Origin: Mycolicibacterium pulveris
GTDB lineage: Bacteria; Actinomycetota; Actinomycetes; Mycobacteriales; Mycobacteriaceae
Assembly (NCBI RefSeq): GCF_010725725.1
Contig: NZ_AP022599.1
Coordinates: forward strand, 2,046,001 to 2,110,000
Direction: 5' to 3'
Length of the DNA stretch: 64,000 nt
In this document: positions 55,111 through 63,514 of the stretch, piece after piece
How positions within the stretch are numbered: the stretch's first letter is position 1
Layout: each line of letters starts with the position of its first letter
Notes under the pieces: generated by a model
The model's database searches: none
The model's input: only the letters and a program-made list of their open reading frames with translations
What the model was told of the DNA's origin: nothing
Translations under genes and position numbers: made by a program

Positions 55111-55191
55111 GGGCCTCGACAGTAGCGGACAGCGGCGGCCGAGCTCAGCAGCAGACGTGTCCGCGCTGCGTGCCGTGCTAGTTTTGGCCGC

Positions 55192-55365
55192 ATGGATCGG
55201 TTCCTCGTGCCTGCCGGCGCCAGCATTGTCGTCGGTCTGCTGCTCGGCGCGGCAGCCGTGTTCGGGGTGACGCTGATGGTGCAGCAGGACACGAAGCCTC
55301 CGCTGCAGGCGGGCGATCCGGCGTCGTCGGTGCTCAACAGGGTTGAATACGGCGACCGAAGCTGA
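55192..55365 (+). CDS. DUF2613 small secreted/membrane protein (Rv0236A-like)
   Basis: ATG 55192 to TGA 55365 encodes 57 residues, the same length as Rv0236A. One hydrophobic helix (SIVVGLLLGAAAVFGVTLMV, residues 11-30) is followed by a polar outer part ending VLNRVEYGDRS. It may be a signal-anchored protein. Its 3' end overlaps the aftD start by 23 bp, so the two are translated in concert. The pairing with aftD is conserved between this window and M. tuberculosis, so a role with AftD is plausible but unproven. Confidence 0.85.
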   Translation: MDRFLVPAGASIVVGLLLGAAAVFGVTLMVQQDTKPPLQAGDPASSVLNRVEYGDRS

Positions 55366-58300
55366 GGTCACGCCGCTTCCGCGGCGCTGGTTGTGGGTGG
55401 CCGCTGCGGCGGCGCTGATCCTGACGTTCGCCCAGTCCCCCGGACAGATTTCACCCGACACCAAGCTGGACCTCACCGCCAACCCGCTGCGGTTTTTGGC
55501 CCGGGCGTTCAACCTGTGGAACAGCGAGCTGCCGTTCGGGCAGGCGCAGAACCAGGCGTACGGCTACCTCTTTCCGCACGGCAGCTTCTTCTTGGCCGGC
55601 GACCTGCTCGCCGTTCCGGCCTGGGTGACCCAACGGCTGTGGTGGGCGCTGCTGCTGGTGGCCGGGTTCTGGGGGTTGCTGCGCGTCGCCGAGGCCCTCG
55701 GCATCGGCAGCCGCTCCTCGCGGGTCATCGCCGCGGTCGCGTTCGCGCTGTCGCCGCGGGTGCTCACCACGCTGGGCGCGATCTCCTCGGAGACGCTGCC
55801 GATGATGCTGGCGCCGTGGGTGTTGCTGCCGGTGATCCTGGCATTCCAGGGCGGGACCGGAGGGGTGGGAAAAGTCCAGCGGGATCCGCGGGTCCGGGTG
55901 CTGGCCGCGCGATCGGCCGTGGCGATTGCGCTGATGGGCGCCGTCAACGCGGTCGCGACGCTGACGGGCTGCCTGGCGGCGGTCATCTGGCTGGCGTGCC
56001 ACCGGCCGAACAGGCTCTGGTGGCGTTTCACCGCATGGTGGGCGGTGGGCATCGCGCTGGCGGTGACGTGGTGGGCGGTGGCGCTGCTGCTGCTCGGCCG
56101 GATCAGCCCGCCGTTCCTGGACTACATCGAGTCCTCCGGTGTCACGACCCGATGGATGTCGCTGACGGAGATGCTCCGCGGTACCGACATGTGGACACCG
56201 TTCGTCGCACCGAACGCGACCGCCGGGGCGCCGTTGGTGACCGGTTCGGTCGCGGTGCTGGCGACGACGTTGGTGGCCGCGGCGGGGCTGGCCGGGTTGG
56301 CGATGCGGACGATGCCCGTGCGGGGACGGCTCATCACCATGCTGTTGGTCGGGGTGGTGCTGCTGGCCGCCGGCTACTCGGGCGGTCTGGGATCTCCTGT
56401 GGCGCAGTACGTTCAGGCGTTCCTCGACGACGCTGGGACACCGCTGCGCAACCTGCACAAGCTCGAGCCGCTGCTGCGCCTGCCGCTAGCGCTTGGCCTG
56501 GCTCACCTGCTTGGCCGTATCCCATTGCCGGGCAGCGCACCGCGGGAGCAGTGGAGGACCGCGCTGGCCCATCCCGAACGGGACAAACGGGTCGCGGTCG
56601 GCGTCGTGGTCCTGACCGCACTGGCCGCTGCCACGTCGCTGGCCTGGACCGGGCGGCTGGCTCCGCCGGGGGCCTTCGACGCGATCCCGTCGTACTGGCA
56701 CGAGACCGCCGCGTGGCTCGACGAACACAACACCGAGGGCCGGGTGCTGGTCGCCCCTGGCGCCCCGTTCGCCACCCAGGTGTGGGGCAACAGCCACGAC
56801 GAACCGCTGCAGGTCCTCGGCGAGAGCCCGTGGGGGGTGCGCGACTCGATTCCGTTGACCCCGCCGCAGACCATCCGCGCGCTGGATTCGGTGCAGCGCC
56901 TCTTCGCTGCCGGCCGCCCGTCCGCCGGGCTCGCCGACACCCTTGCCCGGCAGGGGATTTCGTATGTGGTGGTGCGCAACGACCTGGACCCGGAGACGTC
57001 CCGGTCGGCGCGCCCGATGTTGGTGCACCGCGCCGTCGAGGGTTCGCCGGGGCTGACGAAGGTCGCGCAGTTCGGCGATCCGGTGGGGCCGGGCATGCTG
57101 GCCGGGTTCGTCACCGACAGCGGGCTGCGCCCACGCTATCCGGCCGTGGAGATCTACCGGGTCGACGCCGCCATGCCCGTCGTGCCCTACCTGGTCGACG
57201 CCGACGCGATGGCCCGGGTGGACGGCGCCCCGGAGGCGTTGTTGCGCCTCGACGAACGCCGCCGGTTGCTCGGCCAACCGCCGCTGGGCCCGATGCTGCT
57301 GACCGCCGACGCCGAACGCGCCGGCCTGCCCGCTCCCGTCGTCACGGTCACCGACACCCCCCTGGCGCGTGAGACCGACTACGGCCGCGTCGACGACCAT
57401 TCCTCGGCGATCCGCACCCGAGACGATCCGCGGCGCACCTTCAACCGCGTGATCGACTATCCCGTTCCCGGCGCCGACGTCGTCTACGGCCAGTGGACCG
57501 GCGGGCGGATTTCGGTGTCGAGTTCGGCCGCCGACTCCACCGCGCTGCCCCACGTCGCGCCCGCGACCGGACCCGCCTCCGCGATCGATGCCGACTCGTC
57601 GACGGCCTGGGTGTCCAACGCGCTGCAGTCGGCGATCGGCCAGTGGCTGCAGGTCGATTTCGACCACCCGGTGACCAACGCCACCATCACGATCACGCCG
57701 AGCGCCACGGCCGTCGGCGCCCAGATCGACCGCATCGAGGTGTCCACCGTCAACGGCACCAGCACCCTGCGGGTCGAGGAACCCGGCAAGCCGCTCACCG
57801 CGGCGCTGCCCTACGGGGAGTCGCCGTGGGTGCGGATCACCGCGGTGGGCACCGAGGACGGTTCTGCCGGCGTGCAGTTCGGCATCACCGACTTCGCCGT
57901 CACCCAGTACGACGCCAACGGTTTCGCCCACCCCATCAACCTGCGACACACCGTCGAGGTGCCCGGGCCGCCCGCGGGTTCTGCTGTGGCCCAATGGGAT
58001 CTGGGTGCCGAGCTGTTGGGTAGGCCGGGCTGCGCACAGAGCCCGACCGGCGTGCGGTGTGCGGCGAGTATGTCGCTGGCCCCCGAAGAGCCGGTGAGCC
58101 TGAGCAGGACACTGACTGTGCCCGAGCCGATCTCGGTGACACCGACGGTGTGGGTGCGTGCCCGGCAGGGCCCGAACCTCGCCGACTTGATCGCCGCCCC
58201 CGCCAGCACCCGCGCGATGGGCGACGCCGACGTGCTCGACGTGCTCGGGTCAGCCTACGCTGCCACCGACGGTGACCCCGAAACCGCGTGGAGCGCACCG

Positions 58301-59623
58301 CAATCGGTGGTTCAGAACAAGACCCCGCCCACGTTGACGGTGAAGCTGCCGGGGCCAAGCGAGGTGGCGGCGCTTGCAGTCACGCCGAGTTCGTCCGTGC
58401 TGCCCGCGAACCCGACGCTGGTCGCCATCGACCTCGGGGACGGTCCGCAGGTGCGCCGACTGGCCGGTGACGCAGGCGCGCAGACACTCGAGCTCACGCC
58501 GCGGGTAACCGATACCGTCACGGTGTCGATCCTGGACTGGGACGACATCATCGACCGCACCGCACTGGGTTTCGATCAGCTCAAGCCTCCGGGGCTGGCC
58601 GAAGTCGTCGCACTCGACGCCGACGGCACTCCGATCGCCGCGGCCGACGCCGCAGGCAACCGCCTGCACGTCATCGAATTAGCTTGCGGCAGCGGGCCGA
58701 TCATCGGTGTGGCCGGGCAGTTCGTGCAGACCTCGCTCACCACGACGGTCGGCGCACTGCTCGACGGCGAGCCGGTGGCCGCCCGGCCCTGCCAGGACGC
58801 GCCCATCGACTTGCCCGCGGGACAGCAGGAGCTGGTGATCAGCCCGGGCGAGGCGTTCGTCGTCGACGGCGTGCAGCTGGCCGGTCCACTGGCCGCCGCG
58901 GTGCGTCCGGCGGCCGCGATGCCCGCGCAGACGGGGGCGTGGAGCGCCGATCACCGCGAGGTGACCGTGGCCTCGGCGCCGCAGCCGCGGGTGCTGGTGG
59001 TTCCCGAAAGCGTCAACCCGGGCTGGACCGCGCGCAGCGCCGACGGCACCGTGCTGACGCCGGTGACCGTCAACGGCTGGCAACAGGGCTGGGTACTGCC
59101 CGCGGACACCGCCGGCGTCGTCACGCTCTCGTTCGGCTCCAACGCCTTCTACCGCGCCGGCCTGATCGGCGGCTTGGCGTTGCTGCCCGTGTTGGCGCTG
59201 CTCGCCTTCCTGCCCGCGCGTAGACGTCCGACACAGGATGAACCGCCGCGGGTATGGCAGCCCGGACGTGTGACCGCCACCGTCGCGGTGCTGGGCGTGG
59301 GCGCGGTGGTGTCGGGGGTGGCCGGGGCGATCGTGGTCGGCGCGGCGGTGCTGCTGCGCCACCTGCTACGCAATCGCGAAAAGCTTTGCGACGCCGTGAC
59401 GGTCGGGATGGCCGCGGGTGGCCTGATCCTGGCGGGCGCGGTGCTCAGCCAGAACCCGTGGCGCTCGGTCGACGGGTACGTCGGCCACTCGGCGGGCGTG
59501 CAGCTTCTCGCGTTGATCTCGCTGGCGATGGTCGCGGCCTCGGCCGTCGCTCAGCACGAGGCTGCACCCGTGACGCCGAACGTTCCTTACCGCTCGAAAT
59601 CCCCGCCGATTTTCGAGCGGTAA
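55343..59623 (+). CDS. aftD: Alpha-(1->3)-arabinofuranosyltransferase AftD
   Basis: A 1426-residue membrane enzyme matching Rv0236c (about 1400). The N-terminal GT-C core has around 11 transmembrane helices, with the acidic loop SPGQISPDTKLDLTANP near residue 34 that holds the catalytic-type Asp residues. From about residue 430 a large extracytoplasmic region follows with discoidin/F5-8-like carbohydrate-binding modules (IGQWLQVDFDHPVTNATITI), and final helices near 1275-1390. It adds branching arabinofuranose to arabinogalactan and LAM using DPA. The start is probably TTG 55343, inside the DUF2613 gene. The last 14 codons form part of a 25-bp hairpin. Confidence 0.93.
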   Translation: MNTATEAEVTPLPRRWLWVAAAAALILTFAQSPGQISPDTKLDLTANPLRFLARAFNLWNSELPFGQAQNQAYGYLFPHGSFFLAGDLLAVPAWVTQRLWWALLLVAGFWGLLRVAEALGIGSRSSRVIAAVAFALSPRVLTTLGAISSETLPMMLAPWVLLPVILAFQGGTGGVGKVQRDPRVRVLAARSAVAIALMGAVNAVATLTGCLAAVIWLACHRPNRLWWRFTAWWAVGIALAVTWWAVALLLLGRISPPFLDYIESSGVTTRWMSLTEMLRGTDMWTPFVAPNATAGAPLVTGSVAVLATTLVAAAGLAGLAMRTMPVRGRLITMLLVGVVLLAAGYSGGLGSPVAQYVQAFLDDAGTPLRNLHKLEPLLRLPLALGLAHLLGRIPLPGSAPREQWRTALAHPERDKRVAVGVVVLTALAAATSLAWTGRLAPPGAFDAIPSYWHETAAWLDEHNTEGRVLVAPGAPFATQVWGNSHDEPLQVLGESPWGVRDSIPLTPPQTIRALDSVQRLFAAGRPSAGLADTLARQGISYVVVRNDLDPETSRSARPMLVHRAVEGSPGLTKVAQFGDPVGPGMLAGFVTDSGLRPRYPAVEIYRVDAAMPVVPYLVDADAMARVDGAPEALLRLDERRRLLGQPPLGPMLLTADAERAGLPAPVVTVTDTPLARETDYGRVDDHSSAIRTRDDPRRTFNRVIDYPVPGADVVYGQWTGGRISVSSSAADSTALPHVAPATGPASAIDADSSTAWVSNALQSAIGQWLQVDFDHPVTNATITITPSATAVGAQIDRIEVSTVNGTSTLRVEEPGKPLTAALPYGESPWVRITAVGTEDGSAGVQFGITDFAVTQYDANGFAHPINLRHTVEVPGPPAGSAVAQWDLGAELLGRPGCAQSPTGVRCAASMSLAPEEPVSLSRTLTVPEPISVTPTVWVRARQGPNLADLIAAPASTRAMGDADVLDVLGSAYAATDGDPETAWSAPQSVVQNKTPPTLTVKLPGPSEVAALAVTPSSSVLPANPTLVAIDLGDGPQVRRLAGDAGAQTLELTPRVTDTVTVSILDWDDIIDRTALGFDQLKPPGLAEVVALDADGTPIAAADAAGNRLHVIELACGSGPIIGVAGQFVQTSLTTTVGALLDGEPVAARPCQDAPIDLPAGQQELVISPGEAFVVDGVQLAGPLAAAVRPAAAMPAQTGAWSADHREVTVASAPQPRVLVVPESVNPGWTARSADGTVLTPVTVNGWQQGWVLPADTAGVVTLSFGSNAFYRAGLIGGLALLPVLALLAFLPARRRPTQDEPPRVWQPGRVTATVAVLGVGAVVSGVAGAIVVGAAVLLRHLLRNREKLCDAVTVGMAAGGLILAGAVLSQNPWRSVDGYVGHSAGVQLLALISLAMVAASAVAQHEAAPVTPNVPYRSKSPPIFER

Positions 59624-59635
59624 GGAACGTTCGGC
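59575..59635. terminator. 25-bp perfect inverted repeat spanning the aftD stop
   Basis: Positions 59575-59599 are the exact reverse complement of 59611-59635, with an 11-base loop between them; each arm contains the palindrome AACGTT. The aftD TAA (59621-59623) is in the right arm, so both arms are partly coding. No T-run follows. The php start is 26 bp further on, so this hairpin separates aftD from php. Confidence 0.8.
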
Positions 59636-59660
59636 AGGAAAACCACCTAGCATCGGCTTG

Positions 59661-60638
59661 GTGCCTCAGGTCAACACAGCCAAGGGAGCCGTCGACACCG
59701 CCGACCTCGGTGTGACGCTCATGCACGAGCACGTCTTCGTGCTGTCCCCGGACATCACCGCGAACTATCCGGAGGTCTGGGGCGACGAGGCCAAGCGCGA
59801 AGCCGACGCGATCGCCCGGCTCAACGAGCTGAAAGCCAACGGCGTCGACAGCATCGTCGACCTCACCGTGATCGGGATGGGCCGCTACATCCCCCGCATC
59901 GCGCGCATCGCCGCGGCCACCGAGGTCAACATCGTCGTCGCGACGGGCGTGTACACCTACAACGACGTCCCGATGTACTTCCACTTCACCGAGCCCGGCG
60001 GTCTGCTCGGCGACGTCGAACCGATGGTCGAGATGTTCGTCCGCGACATCGAGGTCGGCATCGCCGACACCGGCGTCAAAGCGGCGATCCTCAAGTGCGC
60101 CACCGACGAACCCGGCGTGACACCGGGAGTGGAGCGGGTGCTGCGCGCCGTGGCCAAGGCGCACCGGCGGACCGGGGTGCCGATCTCGACGCACACCCAC
60201 GCCGCGACGCGTCGCGGGCTCGAACAGCAACGCATCTTCGCCGAGGAGGGCGTCGATTTGTCGCGCGTCGTCATCGGCCACTCCGGCGACACCACCGACC
60301 TGAACTACCTGGAGCAGCTGATCGGCAACGGGTCCTACATCGGCATGGACCGGTTCGGCGTCGACGTCTTCTTGCCGTTCGAGGACCGGGTGAACACCGT
60401 CGCCCAGATGTGCGAGCGCGGCCACGCCGACAAGATGGTGCTCTCCCACGACGCGTCCTGCTTCATCGACTGGCTGCCGGAAGAGGTTGTGCCCGCGGTC
60501 ATGCCGAACTGGCACTATCTGCACATCCACCGCGACGTCATCCCCGCGTTGAAACAGCGCGGTGTCACCGACGAGCAGCTCACCACGATGCTGGTCGACA
60601 ACCCGCGCCGGATCTTCGAGGCCACCGGGGGTTACTGA
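59661..60638 (+). CDS. php: Phosphotriesterase-family metal hydrolase (Php-like)
   Basis: A 325-residue amidohydrolase of the phosphotriesterase family matching Rv0230c. The binuclear site is visible in order: HEH of VTLMHEHVFV, the carboxylated Lys in AAILKCATDEPG, His in ISTHTHAATR, His in VVIGHSGDTTD and Asp in MVLSHDASC. Members in mycobacteria are generally lactonases or esterases with weak phosphotriesterase activity. GTG 59661 and TTG 59658 are adjacent start options. It overlaps nothing but lies 1 bp before the acyl-CoA ligase gene, giving one operon. Confidence 0.88.
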   Translation: MPQVNTAKGAVDTADLGVTLMHEHVFVLSPDITANYPEVWGDEAKREADAIARLNELKANGVDSIVDLTVIGMGRYIPRIARIAAATEVNIVVATGVYTYNDVPMYFHFTEPGGLLGDVEPMVEMFVRDIEVGIADTGVKAAILKCATDEPGVTPGVERVLRAVAKAHRRTGVPISTHTHAATRRGLEQQRIFAEEGVDLSRVVIGHSGDTTDLNYLEQLIGNGSYIGMDRFGVDVFLPFEDRVNTVAQMCERGHADKMVLSHDASCFIDWLPEEVVPAVMPNWHYLHIHRDVIPALKQRGVTDEQLTTMLVDNPRRIFEATGGY

Positions 60639-60639
60639 G

Positions 60640-62112
60640 ATGGCCGACCAGATCCCACCGATCAGCACCCAGGCGTCCCTGCTGGCCCAACAGCAGCCCG
60701 ACGCCCCGGCGGTCACGTGCGAAGGCCGCACGCTCACCCGGCGCGAACTGGACCTCTCGACCAACCGGCTGTCCCGCGCCTACGCCGAACTCGGTGTGCG
60801 CCAAGGTGATTACGTCACCGTCGTACTGCCCAACTCGATCGAGTGGGTCCAGGCGGTGGTGGCGACGTGGAAACTCGGCGCGGTTCCGCAACCGTTGTCC
60901 CCGCAGCTGCCCGACGCGGAGCTGGCCGGGCTGCTCGCGTTGCGGCCGCGGGCGCTGATCGTCGGCCGTGCCGACCCGACCGGGAACATCCCCAGCGTGC
61001 CCGCGGCTTTCGAGCCGAACCCGGCACTCTCGGATGCGCCGCTGCCCGAGGCGGTGTCGCCGGTACTGAAGGCCATGGCATCCGGCGGCAGCACCGGCCG
61101 ACCGAAGTTGATCGAGGCGGGCGGTGACAGCCGATTTCCAGCCGCGGTCGGCTATCCGCTCGGCGCGCAGGAGGGGGACGTCAACCTGTTCTCGGTGCCG
61201 TTGAGCCACAACACCGGTTTCACCACGCTGGCCATCGGGCTCGTGCAGGGACACCACCTGGTGTTGATGCCGCGGTTCGAGCCGCACGAGTTCCTGCGCC
61301 TGGTCACCGAGCACCGCGTGACGTATCTGGCAACGGTGCCGACGATCATGCAGCGCCTGCTGCCGGTGTACCGGGCCGACCCCGGCGCCTACGAGCTGTC
61401 GTCGATCCGGCGGTTCTGGCATGTGGGTGCGCCGTGCCCGCCGGCCGTCAAGCAGGCATGGATCGATCTGCTCGGGCCCGAGGTGGTCTGGGAGCTCTAC
61501 GGCGGCACCGAACTTCAGGCGTTGACGTTCATCTCCGGAGAGCAGTGGTTGACGCACCGCGGGTCGGTCGGGGTCGTCGTGGCCGGGGAGATGAAGGTGC
61601 TCGACGACGACGGCAACGAGTGCCCACCGGGCGTGGTCGGTGAGATCTACATGCGGCCCTTCCCCGGCAGCGCGCCGACCTATCGCTACATCGGCGCGAC
61701 GGCCAAGAGCCGCGACGGCTGGGACTCGCTGGGCGACCTCGGTTACTTCGACGAAGACGGCTTCCTGTACCTCAACGACCGTCGGGTCGACATGTTCACC
61801 GTCGGCGGCCGCAACGTCTATCCGGCCGAGATCGAGTCGGCGTTGTCGGCGCACCCGAAGGTGTTGTCCTGCTTGGTGGTCGGCGTTCCCGACGACACCG
61901 GCGATCTCGGGCAGGTGCCGCATGCGATCGTGCAGGCCGACGGGCTCGACGAAGCCGACGTCATCGCCTTCCTCCGGGACCGCGTCGAACGCTACAAGCT
62001 GCCCCGCAGCATCGAGTTCACCGATGTCCCGCTGCGCGACGACGCGGGCAAGGCCCGCCGCTCCGCGGTGCGCGACGAGGTGATCAAGCGGCGCGCCATG
62101 CAGGCCGGCTAG
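60640..62112 (+). CDS. Acyl-CoA synthetase/AMP-dependent ligase (FadD-like)
   Basis: A 490-residue ANL-superfamily ligase. The P-loop is MASGGSTGRPKLIEAGG (near residue 147), the adenylate motif WELYGGTEL, the hinge SLGDLGYFDEDGFLYLNDR, and the catalytic Lys is in DDAGKARRS near the C-terminus. The GGDSRFP insertion after the P-loop resembles bile-acid/steroid-type CoA ligases in actinobacteria. It activates a carboxylic acid as AMP ester and then thioester. ATG 60640 follows the php stop by 1 bp, so php-fadD form an operon and may act on one substrate. The substrate is unknown. Confidence 0.86.
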   Translation: MADQIPPISTQASLLAQQQPDAPAVTCEGRTLTRRELDLSTNRLSRAYAELGVRQGDYVTVVLPNSIEWVQAVVATWKLGAVPQPLSPQLPDAELAGLLALRPRALIVGRADPTGNIPSVPAAFEPNPALSDAPLPEAVSPVLKAMASGGSTGRPKLIEAGGDSRFPAAVGYPLGAQEGDVNLFSVPLSHNTGFTTLAIGLVQGHHLVLMPRFEPHEFLRLVTEHRVTYLATVPTIMQRLLPVYRADPGAYELSSIRRFWHVGAPCPPAVKQAWIDLLGPEVVWELYGGTELQALTFISGEQWLTHRGSVGVVVAGEMKVLDDDGNECPPGVVGEIYMRPFPGSAPTYRYIGATAKSRDGWDSLGDLGYFDEDGFLYLNDRRVDMFTVGGRNVYPAEIESALSAHPKVLSCLVVGVPDDTGDLGQVPHAIVQADGLDEADVIAFLRDRVERYKLPRSIEFTDVPLRDDAGKARRSAVRDEVIKRRAMQAG

Positions 62113-62139
62113 CGCGCGATGGGCCGGAGCACGCTTAAC

Positions 62140-62176
62140 GGGTTGTCTACTCGCATCAGGCGCGTGCGATCAACCC
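62140..62176. terminator. Bipartite hairpin between the ligase and acyltransferase genes
   Basis: GGGTTG (62140-62145) pairs with CAACCC (62171-62176), and inside it TCGCA (62151-62155) pairs with TGCGA (62165-62169). It lies between two convergent genes and could stop both transcripts. Confidence 0.5.
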
Positions 62177-62197
62177 CTTAGTGCTACAGGACCGCAA

Positions 62198-63367
62198 TCA
62201 GCGCGAAACCGGCTCCGGCACGCTGTCCACCGAGGAATCCAGCGGCGGCACCGGACGCTGCCGACGGAATTCCCAGCGCCGCAACGCCTCTCGACACGGC
62301 GACTCGACCAGTGCGTAGCTGACCGCGGCGATCGCGAAACCGAACACCAGCGTCAGTACCAGCACCACGGGCATGTGCCCGTTGAACGCGAACTCCCCGA
62401 TCACCGGGAACACCATCGCCAGCGCGGCCAGGTGCCAGATGAACAGCCCGTAGGACCACCGGCCCAGGGTCACCATCGGCCCGCTGCCCAGTAGCCGGTG
62501 TGAGGTGTCGGGCCGGTCCAGCACCAACGGCGCCATCAACGCGGCGCCCACCACCGCGCCCATCGCAATCTTCACCACGAACTGCCCGACGGTGCCCGGG
62601 GTGAGCCCCTCGGGACCCGCGATCGGTGAGGCCGCCACCAGGAAGGCCGCCGAAGCGACGACGGCCATCAGCACCCGGCGCCGCGCCAGCCGGTGCGCCC
62701 ACCCGATCGGTGACACGGCCAACTCGGCCAGCAGCATGCCCGCGGCGAACCACGAGAAGAACGCCGGCGGCCAGTTCAGCGGGTTGACGCCATATGGCGC
62801 GTCGAACGGGATCAACCCCCACGCCAGGCTGGCCACCGCCGCCGTCGCGATCACCGGGATGCGGGCGCGCACCGGCACCCACCGAGCCGTCAACGCCAAC
62901 AGCGGCAGCACCAAGTAGAAGGCGACCTCCACCGACAGGCTCCACATCTGGGTGAGCCCGGCCGTCAGCGTCAACGGCACATAGATCTGGGTCAGGCTCA
63001 GGTTCGCGAGCCACACCGTGAGGTCGGCCTTGGCGTCGGGCAGCAGCAGCAGGATGACCACCACGGCCACCAGGTAGCCCGGCATGATGCGGACCACCCG
63101 CGACCGCAGGTAGTGCCCGGTCGGCGGGGTCGGCCGCAGCCCGCGTGCCGCCGCGGCGTGCCCGCGCCACAGCAGGAAGCCCGAGATGGCGAAGAACACC
63201 GCCACCGCGAGGTCGAACCGGCCGAACAACCGCCCGGCGATCCCGCCGGTGTGGCCGGTCTGGAAGGCGACGTGGGTGACCACCACACCCATGGCCGCGC
63301 AGGCCCGCATGCCCTCGACCGCGGGCAGAAAGCTGCGGGTTCCGCCGACCCCGGAGGATTCCGTCAC
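62198..63367 (-). CDS. Acyltransferase-3 (OafA/YrhL-type) membrane protein
   Basis: A 389-residue protein of the acyltransferase-3 family matching Rv0228. It starts with the family signature RSFLPAVEGMRACAAMGVVVTH, with the conserved Arg and His, and has about ten transmembrane helices; further family marks are FFAISGFLLWRG, QMWSLSVEVAFYLVLPLL, and SYGLFIWHLAALA. Such proteins transfer acetyl, succinyl or other acyl groups to surface glycans or lipids. GTG 63367 is chosen; the ORF opens far upstream (63985) across the divergent gene. The target could be an arabinogalactan or LAM component given aftD and DUF3068 nearby, which is inference. Confidence 0.88.
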   Translation of the reverse strand: MTESSGVGGTRSFLPAVEGMRACAAMGVVVTHVAFQTGHTGGIAGRLFGRFDLAVAVFFAISGFLLWRGHAAAARGLRPTPPTGHYLRSRVVRIMPGYLVAVVVILLLLPDAKADLTVWLANLSLTQIYVPLTLTAGLTQMWSLSVEVAFYLVLPLLALTARWVPVRARIPVIATAAVASLAWGLIPFDAPYGVNPLNWPPAFFSWFAAGMLLAELAVSPIGWAHRLARRRVLMAVVASAAFLVAASPIAGPEGLTPGTVGQFVVKIAMGAVVGAALMAPLVLDRPDTSHRLLGSGPMVTLGRWSYGLFIWHLAALAMVFPVIGEFAFNGHMPVVLVLTLVFGFAIAAVSYALVESPCREALRRWEFRRQRPVPPLDSSVDSVPEPVSR

Positions 63368-63514
63368 GGCGACCAGTGTGCCGTGCGGGCGGGAATTGGT
63401 CGAAAATGAGGCGTCACCAGTGGCCGTCGGATGCGGTCGTAGTAAGCGACGACCTTGAACCGGGCTGTTAATGTCGAACGGGTTTGCGGGTTGCCGCAGT
63501 GAAGGAGGCACGGT

